Below, piece after piece: positions 26,835-36,101 of a DNA stretch of 64,000 nt. Under the pieces are notes generated by a model. The model was not told the DNA's origin. It did no database searches and saw only the letters and a list, made by a program, of their open reading frames with translations. Each line of letters opens with the position of its first letter. The first letter of the stretch is position 1. The DNA comes from Bradyrhizobium tropiciagri. GTDB taxonomy: Bacteria; Pseudomonadota; Alphaproteobacteria; Rhizobiales; Xanthobacteraceae. The stretch covers positions 147,204 to 211,203 of the forward strand of contig NZ_JAFCKF010000012.1 in assembly GCF_018130545.1 (NCBI RefSeq), in the 5' to 3' direction. The position numbers were made by a program, and so were the translations under genes.

Positions 26835-27701
26835 ATGATCTGGGTTGAGACATTGATCAACGGAGCCTTGCTGGGCGGGCTCTACGGCCTGCTCGGCATC
26901 GGGCTCGCGCTGGTGTTCGGCGTGATGCGCGTCGTCAACATCGCCCATGGCGAGTTCATGGTGCTGAGTGCGTTCTGCGCCGTGCTACTTTCCAATATGT
27001 TTCCGCAGGTCTCGCCGCTGTTGATGCTGATCCCGGTGATCGCGCTGTCGTTTGCGGTCGGCTGGCTCTACCAGGCTGTGATCGTCAACCGCGTCGTGAC
27101 GTCGCCCGATCCGCTGTCGCCGTTGCTGCTCACCTTCGGCGTGTCGGTGATCCTGCGCAACGTCATGGTCGAGATCTTCGGCGCCGACGTGCGCAGCCTC
27201 CAAGTCGGCGAGCTCTCCCGCGCCAGCCTCGAGGTCGCCGGCCTCAACATCGGGATCATGCCGCTGCTGACCCTGGTGCTCGCCGCATTGCTGTTCATGG
27301 CGCTGCAGCTCGTACTGCGCCACACCGAGTTCGGGCGGATCGTGCGTGCCACCGCCGACCGCCGCGACATCGTCCGGCTGTCCGGGGTCAAACCGGACCG
27401 GGTCTATAACTACGTGATGGGCCTGTCGCTGGCGCTCGGCGCGATCGGCGGCGTGCTGCTCGCGGTGCGCTCGAGCTTCACGCCGTTCTCGGGCGCCGAG
27501 CGGCTCTTGATCGCCTTTGAGGTCGTGGTGCTCGGCGGGCTCGGCTCGTTCTGGGGCGCGCTGCTCGGCGGCATCGCGCTCGGCATGGCGCAGTTGATCG
27601 GGCTGAAGATCGATCCGAATGCCGGGCTGCTGTATGCGCACCTCCTGTTCTTCATCATGCTGCTGATCCGCCCGTCGGGTCTCGTGTCGAGCAGGGTTTG
27701 A
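26835..27701 (+). CDS. Branched-chain-type ABC permease, LivH type (second transporter)
   Basis: A 288-residue membrane permease. GIGLALVFGVMRVVNIAHGE near the N-terminus is the LivH landmark, and ATADRRDIVRLSGVKPDRVY is the coupling region. Several long hydrophobic segments span the length. It begins 16 bp after the LivF-type stop, and its stop overlaps the LivM-type start by one base (TGATG). Confidence 0.88.
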   Translation: MIWVETLINGALLGGLYGLLGIGLALVFGVMRVVNIAHGEFMVLSAFCAVLLSNMFPQVSPLLMLIPVIALSFAVGWLYQAVIVNRVVTSPDPLSPLLLTFGVSVILRNVMVEIFGADVRSLQVGELSRASLEVAGLNIGIMPLLTLVLAALLFMALQLVLRHTEFGRIVRATADRRDIVRLSGVKPDRVYNYVMGLSLALGAIGGVLLAVRSSFTPFSGAERLLIAFEVVVLGGLGSFWGALLGGIALGMAQLIGLKIDPNAGLLYAHLLFFIMLLIRPSGLVSSRV

Positions 27702-28726
27702 TGCCGATGCCAACCCGGACAATTCTTCTGGCCTCCACCATCGTGCTGGCTGCGATCATCGCCGGCGCGCCCTTCGTGCTGAACGAGGGCATTCTGCGGC
27801 TCGCGACCGAATGCCTGCTGCTGCTGACGATGGCGCAGATGTGGAACCTGCTGGCGGGCTATGCCGGGCTGGTGTCGCTCGGCCATCAGGTCTTCATCGC
27901 CTTCGGCGCATATGCGCTATTCCTGACCTCGGGCTGGCTCGAAGTCACCCCGATCTGGGTCTTGCCGGTGGCGCCGCTGGTGGCGGCGGCGGTTGCGGCG
28001 ATCATCGCCTTTCCGCTGTTTCGGCTGCGCGACGCCTATTTCTCGATTGCAATGTGGGTGTTCGCCGAGATCATCGGCGCCTTCACGATGAAGTCGCAGG
28101 CCGTCGGAGGTACGTCTGGGGTGCCGCTGGCCACCAGCAAGCTGATCGATTTCGATTGGTTCGAGCCCACGATGTTTTGGCTCGCCGGCGGCCTGACGCT
28201 GGTCACCATCGCGGCGCTGTACCGGATGATGACCTCGAGCTTCGGGCTCGGGCTGATGAGCGTGCGCGACAATGATCTCGCCGCGATGAGCGTCGGTGTC
28301 GACGTCCGGCACAACCGATTCATCGCTTTCGTGCTCTCGGCGGCGGGATGCGGGCTTGCCGGTGCGCTCAGCTTCATGGGCAATCTGTTCATCGCGCCGC
28401 TGGCGGCATTCGACGTCAACTGGTCGGTCTACATGATGTTCATCGTGATCATCGGCGGCATCGGCACGCTGGAAGGCCCGATCCTCGGCGTTATCATCTT
28501 TTTCGGCCTGCGCGAGCTGATGACCGGGCCACTCGGCCTGTCCGGCGGCTGGTACTTGGTCGGGCTCGGCGTCATCGCCGTCGTCGTGATGATCGTGGCG
28601 CCGCGCGGCATCTGGCCGGCCTTGCGCGATCGTCTCGGCGTGCGGCTGCTCGATGTCCACCGGGCCGCGCCACGCACGGCTACGGCCGCGATCCTGCCGG
28701 CCGCGTCGGAACGGGTTACCGGATAA
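27701..28726 (+). CDS. Branched-chain-type ABC permease, LivM type (second transporter)
   Basis: A membrane permease of about 341 residues with the LivM landmark QMWNLLAGYAGLVSLGHQVF and coupling segment SVRDNDLAAMSVGVDVRHNR. The ATG at 27701 overlaps the preceding TGA (TGATG), so a TTG at 27698 is not needed. It ends the transporter; 65 bp follow before the copper amine oxidase. Confidence 0.88.
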   Translation: MPMPTRTILLASTIVLAAIIAGAPFVLNEGILRLATECLLLLTMAQMWNLLAGYAGLVSLGHQVFIAFGAYALFLTSGWLEVTPIWVLPVAPLVAAAVAAIIAFPLFRLRDAYFSIAMWVFAEIIGAFTMKSQAVGGTSGVPLATSKLIDFDWFEPTMFWLAGGLTLVTIAALYRMMTSSFGLGLMSVRDNDLAAMSVGVDVRHNRFIAFVLSAAGCGLAGALSFMGNLFIAPLAAFDVNWSVYMMFIVIIGGIGTLEGPILGVIIFFGLRELMTGPLGLSGGWYLVGLGVIAVVVMIVAPRGIWPALRDRLGVRLLDVHRAAPRTATAAILPAASERVTG

Positions 28727-28791
28727 AGCGGGCCTTCACGCCGTCACCTTTGCTTGTATTCTGACCGTTCTGGCTTTGAGTGGAGGGCACG

Positions 28792-30804
28792 ATGGCTCTG
28801 ATATCCCGGCATGGCGGATGGGCGTTGGCCGGCCTGGTCGCGGCGACATTGGCGGCGCCGCCATCGGTGCAGGCCGAGCGCAGGATGTGGCCGCAGGCGG
28901 CCGCGACGCACCCGATGGACGGGCTGACGACGGACGAGATCCGTTCGGTCTCCGAAATCCTCCGCGGCGCCGGCAGGCTCGACGATGCGACGCGGGTCGT
29001 CTCGATGACGGTCGAGGAGGATCCCAAGGACGAGGTGCGGGCGTGGAAGCCCGGACAGCCATTCGCACGCCGCGCCAACGCGACGCTGTTGAGCGGCGGG
29101 CACCTCTACGAGGCGCATATCGACCTCGCTGCGCGCAGCCTCGTCGGCTGGGAGGAGATCAGGGATCATGAGGCGGCGCTGACCATTGATGAGCTGATGT
29201 CCGCCGGCGATCTTCCGAAGCAGGACCCGCGCTGGATCGCGGCGATGGCCAAGCGTGGCATCACCGATTTCAAGAACGTGCTGTGCCTGCCGCTGACGGT
29301 CGGGCCGGTGACCGATCCGGCCCTGAAGGGCCGACGCCTGCTCAACGTGCCCTGCGTCGACACCACGGGCGCCGGCAACAATCTCTGGGGCAAGCCGATC
29401 GAAAACCTGTTCGCCCAGGTCGATCTCAAGAGCAAGACGGTGCTGTCGGTGACCGATCTCGGCGTGGTGCCGCCACCGCCGCAGACGCCGTCGCACGCCT
29501 ATGCCGACTCCGGCAAATACCGCAAGCCGCCGAAGCCGATCGAAATCAGTGCGCCCGAGGGCAGCAATGTGAAGGTGGAGGGCGGCCAGGTCCGCTGGGA
29601 CAATTGGTCGTTTCATGTCCGTCTCGAGCCGCGCGTCGGCGCCGTGCTGTCGCTGATCCGCTATGACGACCACGGCACGCTCCGCGACATCGCCTACCAG
29701 ATGTCGGCGAGCGAGATGTTCGTGCCTTATATGGATCCGGCGCCGACCTGGTCGTTCCGCGCCTATATGGATATCGGCGAGTACGGCTTTGGCGTGCTCT
29801 CCAGCGAATTGCAGCGCGGCGTGGATTGCCCAGAAGGCGCGCATTATCTCGACCTGACGATCTCGGACACCAAGGGCGCGCCTGTCGTCTCCAAGGGCGC
29901 GGTCTGCATCTTCGAGCGGCCGACCGGCGATCCGATCTGGCGGCATAGCGAATTGCTCAACAACACCGCCGAGGTGCGGCCGAACAATGAGCTGGTGGTG
30001 CGGATGGCGCCGGTGGTCGGCAATTACGACTATCTGGTCGACTATGTGTTCGACCGTGCCGGCAACATCGACGTCAAGCTCGGCGCCTACGGCATCGACG
30101 CCACCAAGGGCGTGGCGAGCAAGACACTGAGCGACCCGACCGCCGCGCAGGATACCGCCTACGGAACGCTGGTCGACGAGGGGCTGCTGGCCGTCAACCA
30201 CGATCACTACATGACGTTCCGGATCGACATGGACGTCGACGGTACCGCGAACCGCCTGGTCGAGGACCGCTTCAGTGTCCGCCGGCTGGAGCAGGGCCAG
30301 CGCAAGAGCCTCTGGCAGGTCGACACCAAGCCGGTCACGACCGAAGGACCGATCACGACGCCGCTGAACGCGGCGCAGTTCAGGATCGAGAGCACGGGCA
30401 AGACCAACAGCCGCGGCTACCGCACCAGCTACCAGATCATGCCCGGCCATTCCGACGTCTCGCTGTTGGCCAAGGACGATCCGATCCAGCTGCGCGCCGG
30501 CTTCAGCGCTTACACGCTGTGGACCTCGGCCTATGCCCGGGACGAGCGCTACGCCGCGGGCATGTATCCGAATGAAAACCCCGAGGTCGATGGCCTGCCG
30601 AAATGGACCGCGGCGAAGCGGCCGATCGAGGATCGCGACCTTGTGCTGTGGTACACTGTCGGCTTCCGCCACGTGCCGCGCGCCGAGGATTGGCCTGTGA
30701 TGCCCGGCCTGTGGCATGGCTTCCGGCTGCGTCCGTTCAACTTCTTCGATCGCAATCCCGCGCTCGACGTGCCGCCGATGGTGAACGCCAGGGAGAGCAA
30801 GTGA
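28792..30804 (+). CDS. Copper-containing primary-amine oxidase
   Basis: An exported oxidase of about 670 residues that converts a primary amine to aldehyde, ammonia and hydrogen peroxide. The signal peptide is MALISRHGGWALAGLVAATL ending PSVQA. The cofactor-forming Tyr412 is in GNYDYLVDY (N-Y-D consensus for topaquinone). The catalytic base is Asp327 in AYMDIGEYG. Copper ligands are His470 and His472 (NHDHYM) and probably His627 (GFRHVPRAEDW). The length is normal for the family. GGAGGG lies before the ATG at 28792. The next small gene starts inside its stop codon. Aldehydes produced could feed the aldehyde dehydrogenase at 34617. Confidence 0.93.
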   Translation: MALISRHGGWALAGLVAATLAAPPSVQAERRMWPQAAATHPMDGLTTDEIRSVSEILRGAGRLDDATRVVSMTVEEDPKDEVRAWKPGQPFARRANATLLSGGHLYEAHIDLAARSLVGWEEIRDHEAALTIDELMSAGDLPKQDPRWIAAMAKRGITDFKNVLCLPLTVGPVTDPALKGRRLLNVPCVDTTGAGNNLWGKPIENLFAQVDLKSKTVLSVTDLGVVPPPPQTPSHAYADSGKYRKPPKPIEISAPEGSNVKVEGGQVRWDNWSFHVRLEPRVGAVLSLIRYDDHGTLRDIAYQMSASEMFVPYMDPAPTWSFRAYMDIGEYGFGVLSSELQRGVDCPEGAHYLDLTISDTKGAPVVSKGAVCIFERPTGDPIWRHSELLNNTAEVRPNNELVVRMAPVVGNYDYLVDYVFDRAGNIDVKLGAYGIDATKGVASKTLSDPTAAQDTAYGTLVDEGLLAVNHDHYMTFRIDMDVDGTANRLVEDRFSVRRLEQGQRKSLWQVDTKPVTTEGPITTPLNAAQFRIESTGKTNSRGYRTSYQIMPGHSDVSLLAKDDPIQLRAGFSAYTLWTSAYARDERYAAGMYPNENPEVDGLPKWTAAKRPIEDRDLVLWYTVGFRHVPRAEDWPVMPGLWHGFRLRPFNFFDRNPALDVPPMVNARESK

Positions 30805-31124
30805 GGGGCCGCGTGCATCGCGCCGGAGCGATGGCTGGCGCTCTGCTGGCGTTGTTGGCGTTGGCGCCAGCCGCGCTTGGTGCGGCGGCTTTATCGAACG
30901 ACAGCACTGACGATGCGTCCTTGCTCTATCTGAGCAGCAGCGACTGGGAGCACCAATCCGCGCCGCGCAAGGTCGCGCTCGCCGCCGACTTCATGCGGAT
31001 CTTCTGCACGGTTCAGACCATGTCGGCCGCATCGCTGGCCGACTGCCTCGATCGCGACAAGGCCGATGGCGCGGTGTTCGAGCGCGCCATGGCGTGCGTC
31101 AGCGCATTGTCAGCCGGCCGCTGA
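30801..31124 (+). CDS. Small exported protein coupled to the amine oxidase
   Basis: A 107-residue protein starting with GTG at 30801, which overlaps the amine oxidase TGA by 4 bp (GTGA) and has GGGAGAGC just upstream. It has a signal peptide (MAGALLALLALAPAALG) and a mature part of about 75 residues with three Cys (FCTV, ADCLD, MACVS). I do not recognise a family. Coupling suggests a periplasmic partner of the amine oxidase, for example in copper loading or electron handling, but that is inference. Its 3' end overlaps the convergent aminotransferase gene by 15 bp. Confidence 0.65.
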   Translation: MRGRVHRAGAMAGALLALLALAPAALGAAALSNDSTDDASLLYLSSSDWEHQSAPRKVALAADFMRIFCTVQTMSAASLADCLDRDKADGAVFERAMACVSALSAGR

Positions 31125-32462
31125 GAGGCCGGCGTCGATCCCTTCGGCAATCCGCTTCACGTCGGCCGTCGTCAGGATGAGGGGCGGGGACAGGATGAGG
31201 TTGTTGCCGGAGACCCGCAACATCACGCCCGCCTCGTAGGCGGCGTCGGCGACCTTGGCCATCGTCTTCTTGTCGGCTGGCTTTTTGCTGTCGCGATCGG
31301 CAACCAGCTCGAGCGCGGCCATCAGGCCCTTGCCCCTGACATCGCCGACCAGCGCATGTTTCGCCTTGAGCGCGGCCAGCGCCTGCGCGAGGTCCTTGCC
31401 GCGCGCGGCAGCATTCTCGTCGAGCTTGAGGCGGCGGGTCTCGGCGAGTGCCGCAAGGCCGGCGGCGCAGCCAACCGGATGGCCCGAATAGGTATAGCCA
31501 TGGCCGATCGAGCCGAACGTCGTCGTGTCAGCCTCGAACGTTTCCGCGACCTGCTCGCCGATCAGCGTGGCGCCGAGCGGGAAATAGCCTGAGGTGATCG
31601 CCTTGGCCATCGTCATCATGTCCGGCTTCACGCCCCACAGCCGCGAGCCCGACCATGCGCCGGTGCGTCCGAAGCCGGTGACGACCTCGTCGGCGATCAT
31701 CAGGATGCCGTGACGGTCGCAGATCTCGCGTACCAGCTTCATGAAACTGTCCGGCGGCACGATTACGCCACCGGCCCCGAGCACCGGCTCCATGATGAAG
31801 GCGGCGATGGTGTCGGCGCCCTGGAACGCGATCTCCTCCTCCATCGCCGCCGCGCAGAGCTGCGCGAGCTTGGCGGGATCGGTCTCGTTGAAGGGATTGC
31901 GATAGGTCGACGGCGCAGGGATATGAAAGACGCCCGGCAGCATCGGCTCATAGTTGCGGCGGAAATTGGCGTTGCCATTGACCGACGCGCCGCCGAAATG
32001 GGTGCCGTGATAGCCTTTCTTCAGCGCCAGGAATTTGGTGCGATCGGCCTGGCCCTTGATCTTCCAGTATTGCCGCGCCAGCCGCAGCGCGGTCTCGACC
32101 GAGTCCGATCCACCCGAGGTGAAGAAGGCGCGCACCATGCCTTCCGGCTTGAACCATTCGGTGAGCTCGTAGGCGAGTTCGATCGAGGGACCGGATGAGG
32201 TGCCGCGGAAGCCCGAATAATACGGCAGGGCGCCGAGTTGGTCAGCGATCGCCTGCTTGATCGGATCGCAGCTGTAGCCGAGATTGACGTTCCACAACCC
32301 GCCGACCGCATCGATCACGGTCTTGCCGTCGATGTCGGTGACTTCGACGCCTTCGCCCTTCATCACGATCCGCGGCGGCTGCGCTCGCATCTCGGCGGGA
32401 TGGGCCATCGGGTGCCAGATCGGCTTGGCGTTGTTCTCAACCAGGAAGTTTCTGTCGCGCAT
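31110..32462 (-). CDS. Class III (omega) aminotransferase
   Basis: A 450-residue PLP enzyme of the class III aminotransferase family. It has FTSGGSDSVETALRLARQYW (cofactor phosphate region), KKGYHGTHFGGAS, MIADEVVTGFGRTG (Asp pairing the pyridine nitrogen) and the Schiff-base Lys in MTMAKAITSGYFPLGA. Likely substrates are omega-amines or beta-alanine-type compounds with pyruvate or similar acceptors. It is the last gene of a minus-strand trio, 12 bp after the HAD hydrolase gene. Confidence 0.9.
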   Translation of the reverse strand: MRDRNFLVENNAKPIWHPMAHPAEMRAQPPRIVMKGEGVEVTDIDGKTVIDAVGGLWNVNLGYSCDPIKQAIADQLGALPYYSGFRGTSSGPSIELAYELTEWFKPEGMVRAFFTSGGSDSVETALRLARQYWKIKGQADRTKFLALKKGYHGTHFGGASVNGNANFRRNYEPMLPGVFHIPAPSTYRNPFNETDPAKLAQLCAAAMEEEIAFQGADTIAAFIMEPVLGAGGVIVPPDSFMKLVREICDRHGILMIADEVVTGFGRTGAWSGSRLWGVKPDMMTMAKAITSGYFPLGATLIGEQVAETFEADTTTFGSIGHGYTYSGHPVGCAAGLAALAETRRLKLDENAAARGKDLAQALAALKAKHALVGDVRGKGLMAALELVADRDSKKPADKKTMAKVADAAYEAGVMLRVSGNNLILSPPLILTTADVKRIAEGIDAGLSAAG

Positions 32463-32474
32463 GATCGCTCTCTG

Positions 32475-33140
32475 TTACTCGAATTGCAGCCCGAAATGCC
32501 GCAGCGCCTCGCCATAGGACGCGGCCGGGTTGCGCACATCAAACAGCACCGTGCGCATGTTGCACGCGGCGGCGCCCACGATGTTGCGGCGCTGGTCGTC
32601 GACGAAGACGCAATTGTCTGCCTCCAGCGCCAGTTCGTCCAGCACGCTTTGATAGGCACGGGAATCGGGTTTCAGGATCCCGGTATGGGTCGCGTCGACG
32701 ATGGTCTCGAAGCGCTTGAGGATGGACAGGCGGTCGCGGAAATCGGCGCCGTAGAACAGGTCGAGCTCGTTCGACAGGATGGCGAGCCGGAACCCGGCAT
32801 CGGCGGCGAGTTCGATCGCGCGCACCGCCTCGGGGCGGATCACGGTGTCGGGATCGGCACCGCGCGCTCGTTTCACGAAGGTTTCCATGTCATGCCAGTC
32901 TTCACCGACCATGCGCCCGATCTCGCGGCTGCGGGTCAGCCAGTAGTCCCGCTCGGAAATCTCGCCACGCTGCATAGCAGTCCAAAGCGGATCGCTGTCG
33001 GGCGCGAACGGTCCGAGCCATTTCAGCGTGCAGGGGGCGAGCCCGAGCGCGCGCTCGGTCAGGTCATGGGTCTCGAACAACGTCTTCGAGATCACGCCGC
33101 CGAAGTCGAGCACCAGCGCTTGGGCGTGCGGCCTCCTCAT
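32475..33140 (-). CDS. HAD-superfamily hydrolase
   Basis: A 221-residue haloacid dehalogenase-like protein. Motif I is LVLDFGGVISK (nucleophile Asp in DFGG), motif II LAILSNELD, motif III Lys in GILKPDSRAY and motif IV VFVDDQRRNIVGA. An alpha-helical cap (about residues 20-90) places it among the subfamily I phosphatases and dehalogenases. I chose the ATG at 33140, which overlaps the UPF0261 gene stop by 4 bp; the longer frame is out of family. The substrate is unknown. Confidence 0.85.
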   Translation of the reverse strand: MRRPHAQALVLDFGGVISKTLFETHDLTERALGLAPCTLKWLGPFAPDSDPLWTAMQRGEISERDYWLTRSREIGRMVGEDWHDMETFVKRARGADPDTVIRPEAVRAIELAADAGFRLAILSNELDLFYGADFRDRLSILKRFETIVDATHTGILKPDSRAYQSVLDELALEADNCVFVDDQRRNIVGAAACNMRTVLFDVRNPAASYGEALRHFGLQFE

Positions 33141-34399
33141 GCGGCGGCCGTCGTACGGCCGGGGCGGACAATGCCGGCCGCGACCCAGCGGTCGAAGATG
33201 CCGAGCACTGTTTCGTTGAATGCCGCGCTGTTGATGTGATCCTGGATCTCGTGCAACTCGACCGGCGCCTGGACCGCCGACCGCATCGCGTCGACAAAGG
33301 CGGCGAGGGCGTCGGGATCGTGCAGGGCCTCGCCCTCGCGGTCCCATTGCTGGATGCCGCCGGCCGGCAGCACGAACGCAACCGGCGCGCTGGCGCCGGA
33401 TAGCTTCTGGGCAATCGCGCGGGCGATCCGTTGGCGATCGGCGGATCCCGACGTCGCCGACGCAAGCAGCCGGTTATGCGCGTGGAATGGACGATCCGAC
33501 AGCTCCTTCGGAACCCCAAGCCATGCCGGGAAGTCGACCATGTCGATCGCCCCGGGAGCGACGATCTGCGGAATGCCGGCTCTCCCCGCGTTCTCCAGCC
33601 TGTCCGCACCGGAATTGACCACCGAGCCGGTGAGCTGGTTGGCAACCTCCTGCAATGAGAGATCCAGCACCGCCGCAAAGCCACCCTGGGCTGCGATCGA
33701 TTCCATCGCGCGGCCGCCCATGCCGGTGGTGTGGAACACCACCACCTCGTAGCCGCGCCGCTCGAGCTGCGGCTTGAGCTCGACCATGTAGCGCAGGCAG
33801 CTTTTGCCAAGCGAGGTGATCGCAACGACCGGCCGCTCCTTGCGCGGCTTGATCGCGCTCCTGGCCGCGCCGACGATCGCACCGCAGGCTTGCGACAGCA
33901 CGGCGGTGCAGGTGCCGTTGAGGCCATAGAGCCCGCCGGCCCACAGGATCATCATCAGATCGGCGGCGACACGCTCCGGCGGAATCAGATGCGAGAACGC
34001 GACGGTCGAGACGATCAGCTTCGGCAGGCCGAGCGGCAGCGCCTGCGCGACGTCGAGCGCAAGATCGGTGCCCATCGTGCCGCCGATCGCGATCACGCCG
34101 TCGATCGCATCGTTGGCAGCGAGCTCGCGCGCCAGATTGGCGGCACCGACCGCCATCAATGACATCGCGGAATTCTCGTCGCCGCTCGATGCAATCGCCG
34201 CGATCGTGGTCTGCGCGGCGGCCGCCACCGCGTGTTTGTCATGCGCGGGCTGATAGGGCGGATCACCGAGCACGCTGATGTCCATCATGATGGTGCGGCC
34301 GCCGGCACGCGCGATGCACTCGCTCATGAACAGCAGTTCGTCGGCCTTGGTGTCTCCCGTTCCGATCAGGAGAATACGGGGCTCTGTCATCTCAGGCAT
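33137..34399 (-). CDS. UPF0261 / Tm-1-like ATP-binding domain protein
   Basis: A protein of about 420 residues of the UPF0261 family, whose N-terminal half resembles the ATP-binding part of tomato Tm-1. Landmarks are ILLIGTGDTKADELLFM at the start, GVIAIGGTMGTDLALDV, VAITSLGKSCLRYMVELKP and VVFHTTGMGGRAME. The biochemical role is not established. The start is either the ATG at 34399 or that at 34390; neither has a strong ribosome binding site. It is the first gene of the minus-strand trio and is divergent from the aldehyde dehydrogenase operon. The partner PEP-hydrolase-like TIM barrel often found beside it is absent here. Confidence 0.85.
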   Translation of the reverse strand: MPEMTEPRILLIGTGDTKADELLFMSECIARAGGRTIMMDISVLGDPPYQPAHDKHAVAAAAQTTIAAIASSGDENSAMSLMAVGAANLARELAANDAIDGVIAIGGTMGTDLALDVAQALPLGLPKLIVSTVAFSHLIPPERVAADLMMILWAGGLYGLNGTCTAVLSQACGAIVGAARSAIKPRKERPVVAITSLGKSCLRYMVELKPQLERRGYEVVVFHTTGMGGRAMESIAAQGGFAAVLDLSLQEVANQLTGSVVNSGADRLENAGRAGIPQIVAPGAIDMVDFPAWLGVPKELSDRPFHAHNRLLASATSGSADRQRIARAIAQKLSGASAPVAFVLPAGGIQQWDREGEALHDPDALAAFVDAMRSAVQAPVELHEIQDHINSAAFNETVLGIFDRWVAAGIVRPGRTTAAA

Positions 34400-34573
34400 G
34401 ACCTTCGGCTCGCCGGCGGCGTGAGGGATGTGGACGAGTTGGTTTGCACCGAGCGTGCAGAGCGTTCGGCCATCGTGCAATCACGCTATGGGGACGGTGG
34501 CTGCGGTGACATCCACCTATCGGTTGATTGCTGCCAAAGCCTTGATTTGGCGAGGATTGCACCATGCCCGCGA

Positions 34574-34585
34574 TCCCGATCGGGA
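34574..34585. promoter_or_regulatory. 12-bp palindrome in the divergent promoter gap
   Basis: TCCCGATCGGGA is a perfect 12-bp palindrome located 31 bp before the aldehyde dehydrogenase ATG in the 217-bp gap between divergent transcripts. It could be a repressor site. There is no second copy in the gap, and chance occurrence in GC-rich DNA is possible. Confidence 0.3.
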
Positions 34586-34616
34586 GCCGCTTTTGCCACC
34601 GTCACAATGATCCCGC

Positions 34617-36101
34617 ATGCAGCAAGCCCAGATCGATCAACTTCGCTCGGCCTCCATTCCGGCCCAGCAACTTTTCATCGGCGGCCGACCCGCGCAGGCG
34701 GTCGGTGACGCGCGGCTCGATGTGGTGTCGCCGATCGACGGCCAGCTGCTGACGAGCATCGCCGACGGCGATGCGGCCGATATCGACGCCGCGGTGAGAC
34801 ATGCGCGGCAGGCCTTCGATCAGGGCAGCTGGTCGCGGGCGGTGCCGGCGCAGCGCAAGAAAGTTCTGCTGCGGTTCGCCGATCTGATCGAGCAGCACGC
34901 GCTCGAGATCGCGGTGCTCGGCGTGCGCGACAATGGCACCGAGATCGGCATGGCCTACAAGGCCGAACCGCTGTCGGCGGCCGGCACCATCCGCTACTAC
35001 GCCGAGGCGATCGACAAGGTGTATGGCGAGATCGCGCCGACCTCAGGCGACGTGCTTGGGCTGGTGCACCGCGAGCCGCTCGGCGTCGTCGGCGTGATCG
35101 TGCCTTGGAATTTTCCGCTGATGATCGGCGCGTGGAAGATCGGCCCCGCGCTCGCCGCCGGAAATTCGGTGGTGGTCAAGCCGCCGGAGCTCGCCTCGCT
35201 GACGCTGCTGCGGCTCGCCGAGCTCGCGACCGAGGCGGGCTTGCCGGATGGCGTGCTCAATGTCGTCACCGGCCGCGGCGCATCGGCGGGCGAGGCGCTT
35301 GCACTGCATATGGACGTCGACGTGCTCGCCTTCACCGGCTCGGGCGCGGTCGGCCGGCGGCTGCTGGAATGTTCGGCGCGGTCGAACCTGAAACGCGTCC
35401 ATCTCGAGCTGGGCGGCAAGTCGCCCAATATCGTGTTCGCCGATGTGCCCGACATCAAGCATGCGGCCAAGGTCTCGGCGAACGGCATCTTCCGCAATTC
35501 GGGCCAGGTCTGCGTGGCCGGCTCGCGGCTGCTGGTGCAGTCGCAGATCTACGATCGCTTCATGGCAGAGCTGCTTGACGCGACCGCCAAGCTCCGTGTC
35601 GGTGATCCCCTCGAACTGATTTCGGATGTCGGTGCCATCGCAAGCAAAGTGCAGCTGCGCAAGAACCTGGATGCCGTCGCCCGCGCCGAAGCGCAGGGTG
35701 CGCAGCGGCTGGTCGGCGGCGAGCAGATCCGCGTCGAGAGCGGCGGCAACTTCATGGCGCCGGCGATCCTCGCCGAGGTGACGCCGAAGATGGAGGTCTG
35801 GCGCGAGGAGGTGTTCGGCCCGGTGCTGTCCGTCACCCGGTTCGACGACGCGGATGATGCCGTCACCCTGGCCAACGCGACGCCTTTCGGACTTGCATCG
35901 GCAGTGTGGACCGGAAGCCTCTCGACTGCGCATCGCATGGTGCGCGCCATCCGGGCCGGCGTCGTGCACGTCAACGCCTATGGCGGCGCCGACATCACGG
36001 TGCCCCTCGGCGGCTTCAAGCAGTCCGGCTTCGGACGCGACAAGTCGCTACACGCGCTCGACGCCTATACCGACCTCAAGACCGCCTGGATCGCGCTATG
36101 A
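34617..36101 (+). CDS. NAD(P)-dependent aldehyde dehydrogenase
   Basis: A 494-residue aldehyde dehydrogenase. It has IVPWNFPLMIGAWKIGPALA (cofactor site), FTGSGAVGR, the general base Glu264 in LELGGKSPN and the nucleophile Cys299 in NSGQVCVAG. It ends with the GGFKQSGFGRDKSLHAL segment. The family match is closest in style to gamma-glutamyl-aminobutyraldehyde/betaine-type dehydrogenases (PuuC-like). It would oxidise the aldehydes made by amine oxidase or transaminases encoded nearby. Its stop overlaps the next start by 4 bp (ATGA). Confidence 0.92.
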   Translation: MQQAQIDQLRSASIPAQQLFIGGRPAQAVGDARLDVVSPIDGQLLTSIADGDAADIDAAVRHARQAFDQGSWSRAVPAQRKKVLLRFADLIEQHALEIAVLGVRDNGTEIGMAYKAEPLSAAGTIRYYAEAIDKVYGEIAPTSGDVLGLVHREPLGVVGVIVPWNFPLMIGAWKIGPALAAGNSVVVKPPELASLTLLRLAELATEAGLPDGVLNVVTGRGASAGEALALHMDVDVLAFTGSGAVGRRLLECSARSNLKRVHLELGGKSPNIVFADVPDIKHAAKVSANGIFRNSGQVCVAGSRLLVQSQIYDRFMAELLDATAKLRVGDPLELISDVGAIASKVQLRKNLDAVARAEAQGAQRLVGGEQIRVESGGNFMAPAILAEVTPKMEVWREEVFGPVLSVTRFDDADDAVTLANATPFGLASAVWTGSLSTAHRMVRAIRAGVVHVNAYGGADITVPLGGFKQSGFGRDKSLHALDAYTDLKTAWIAL

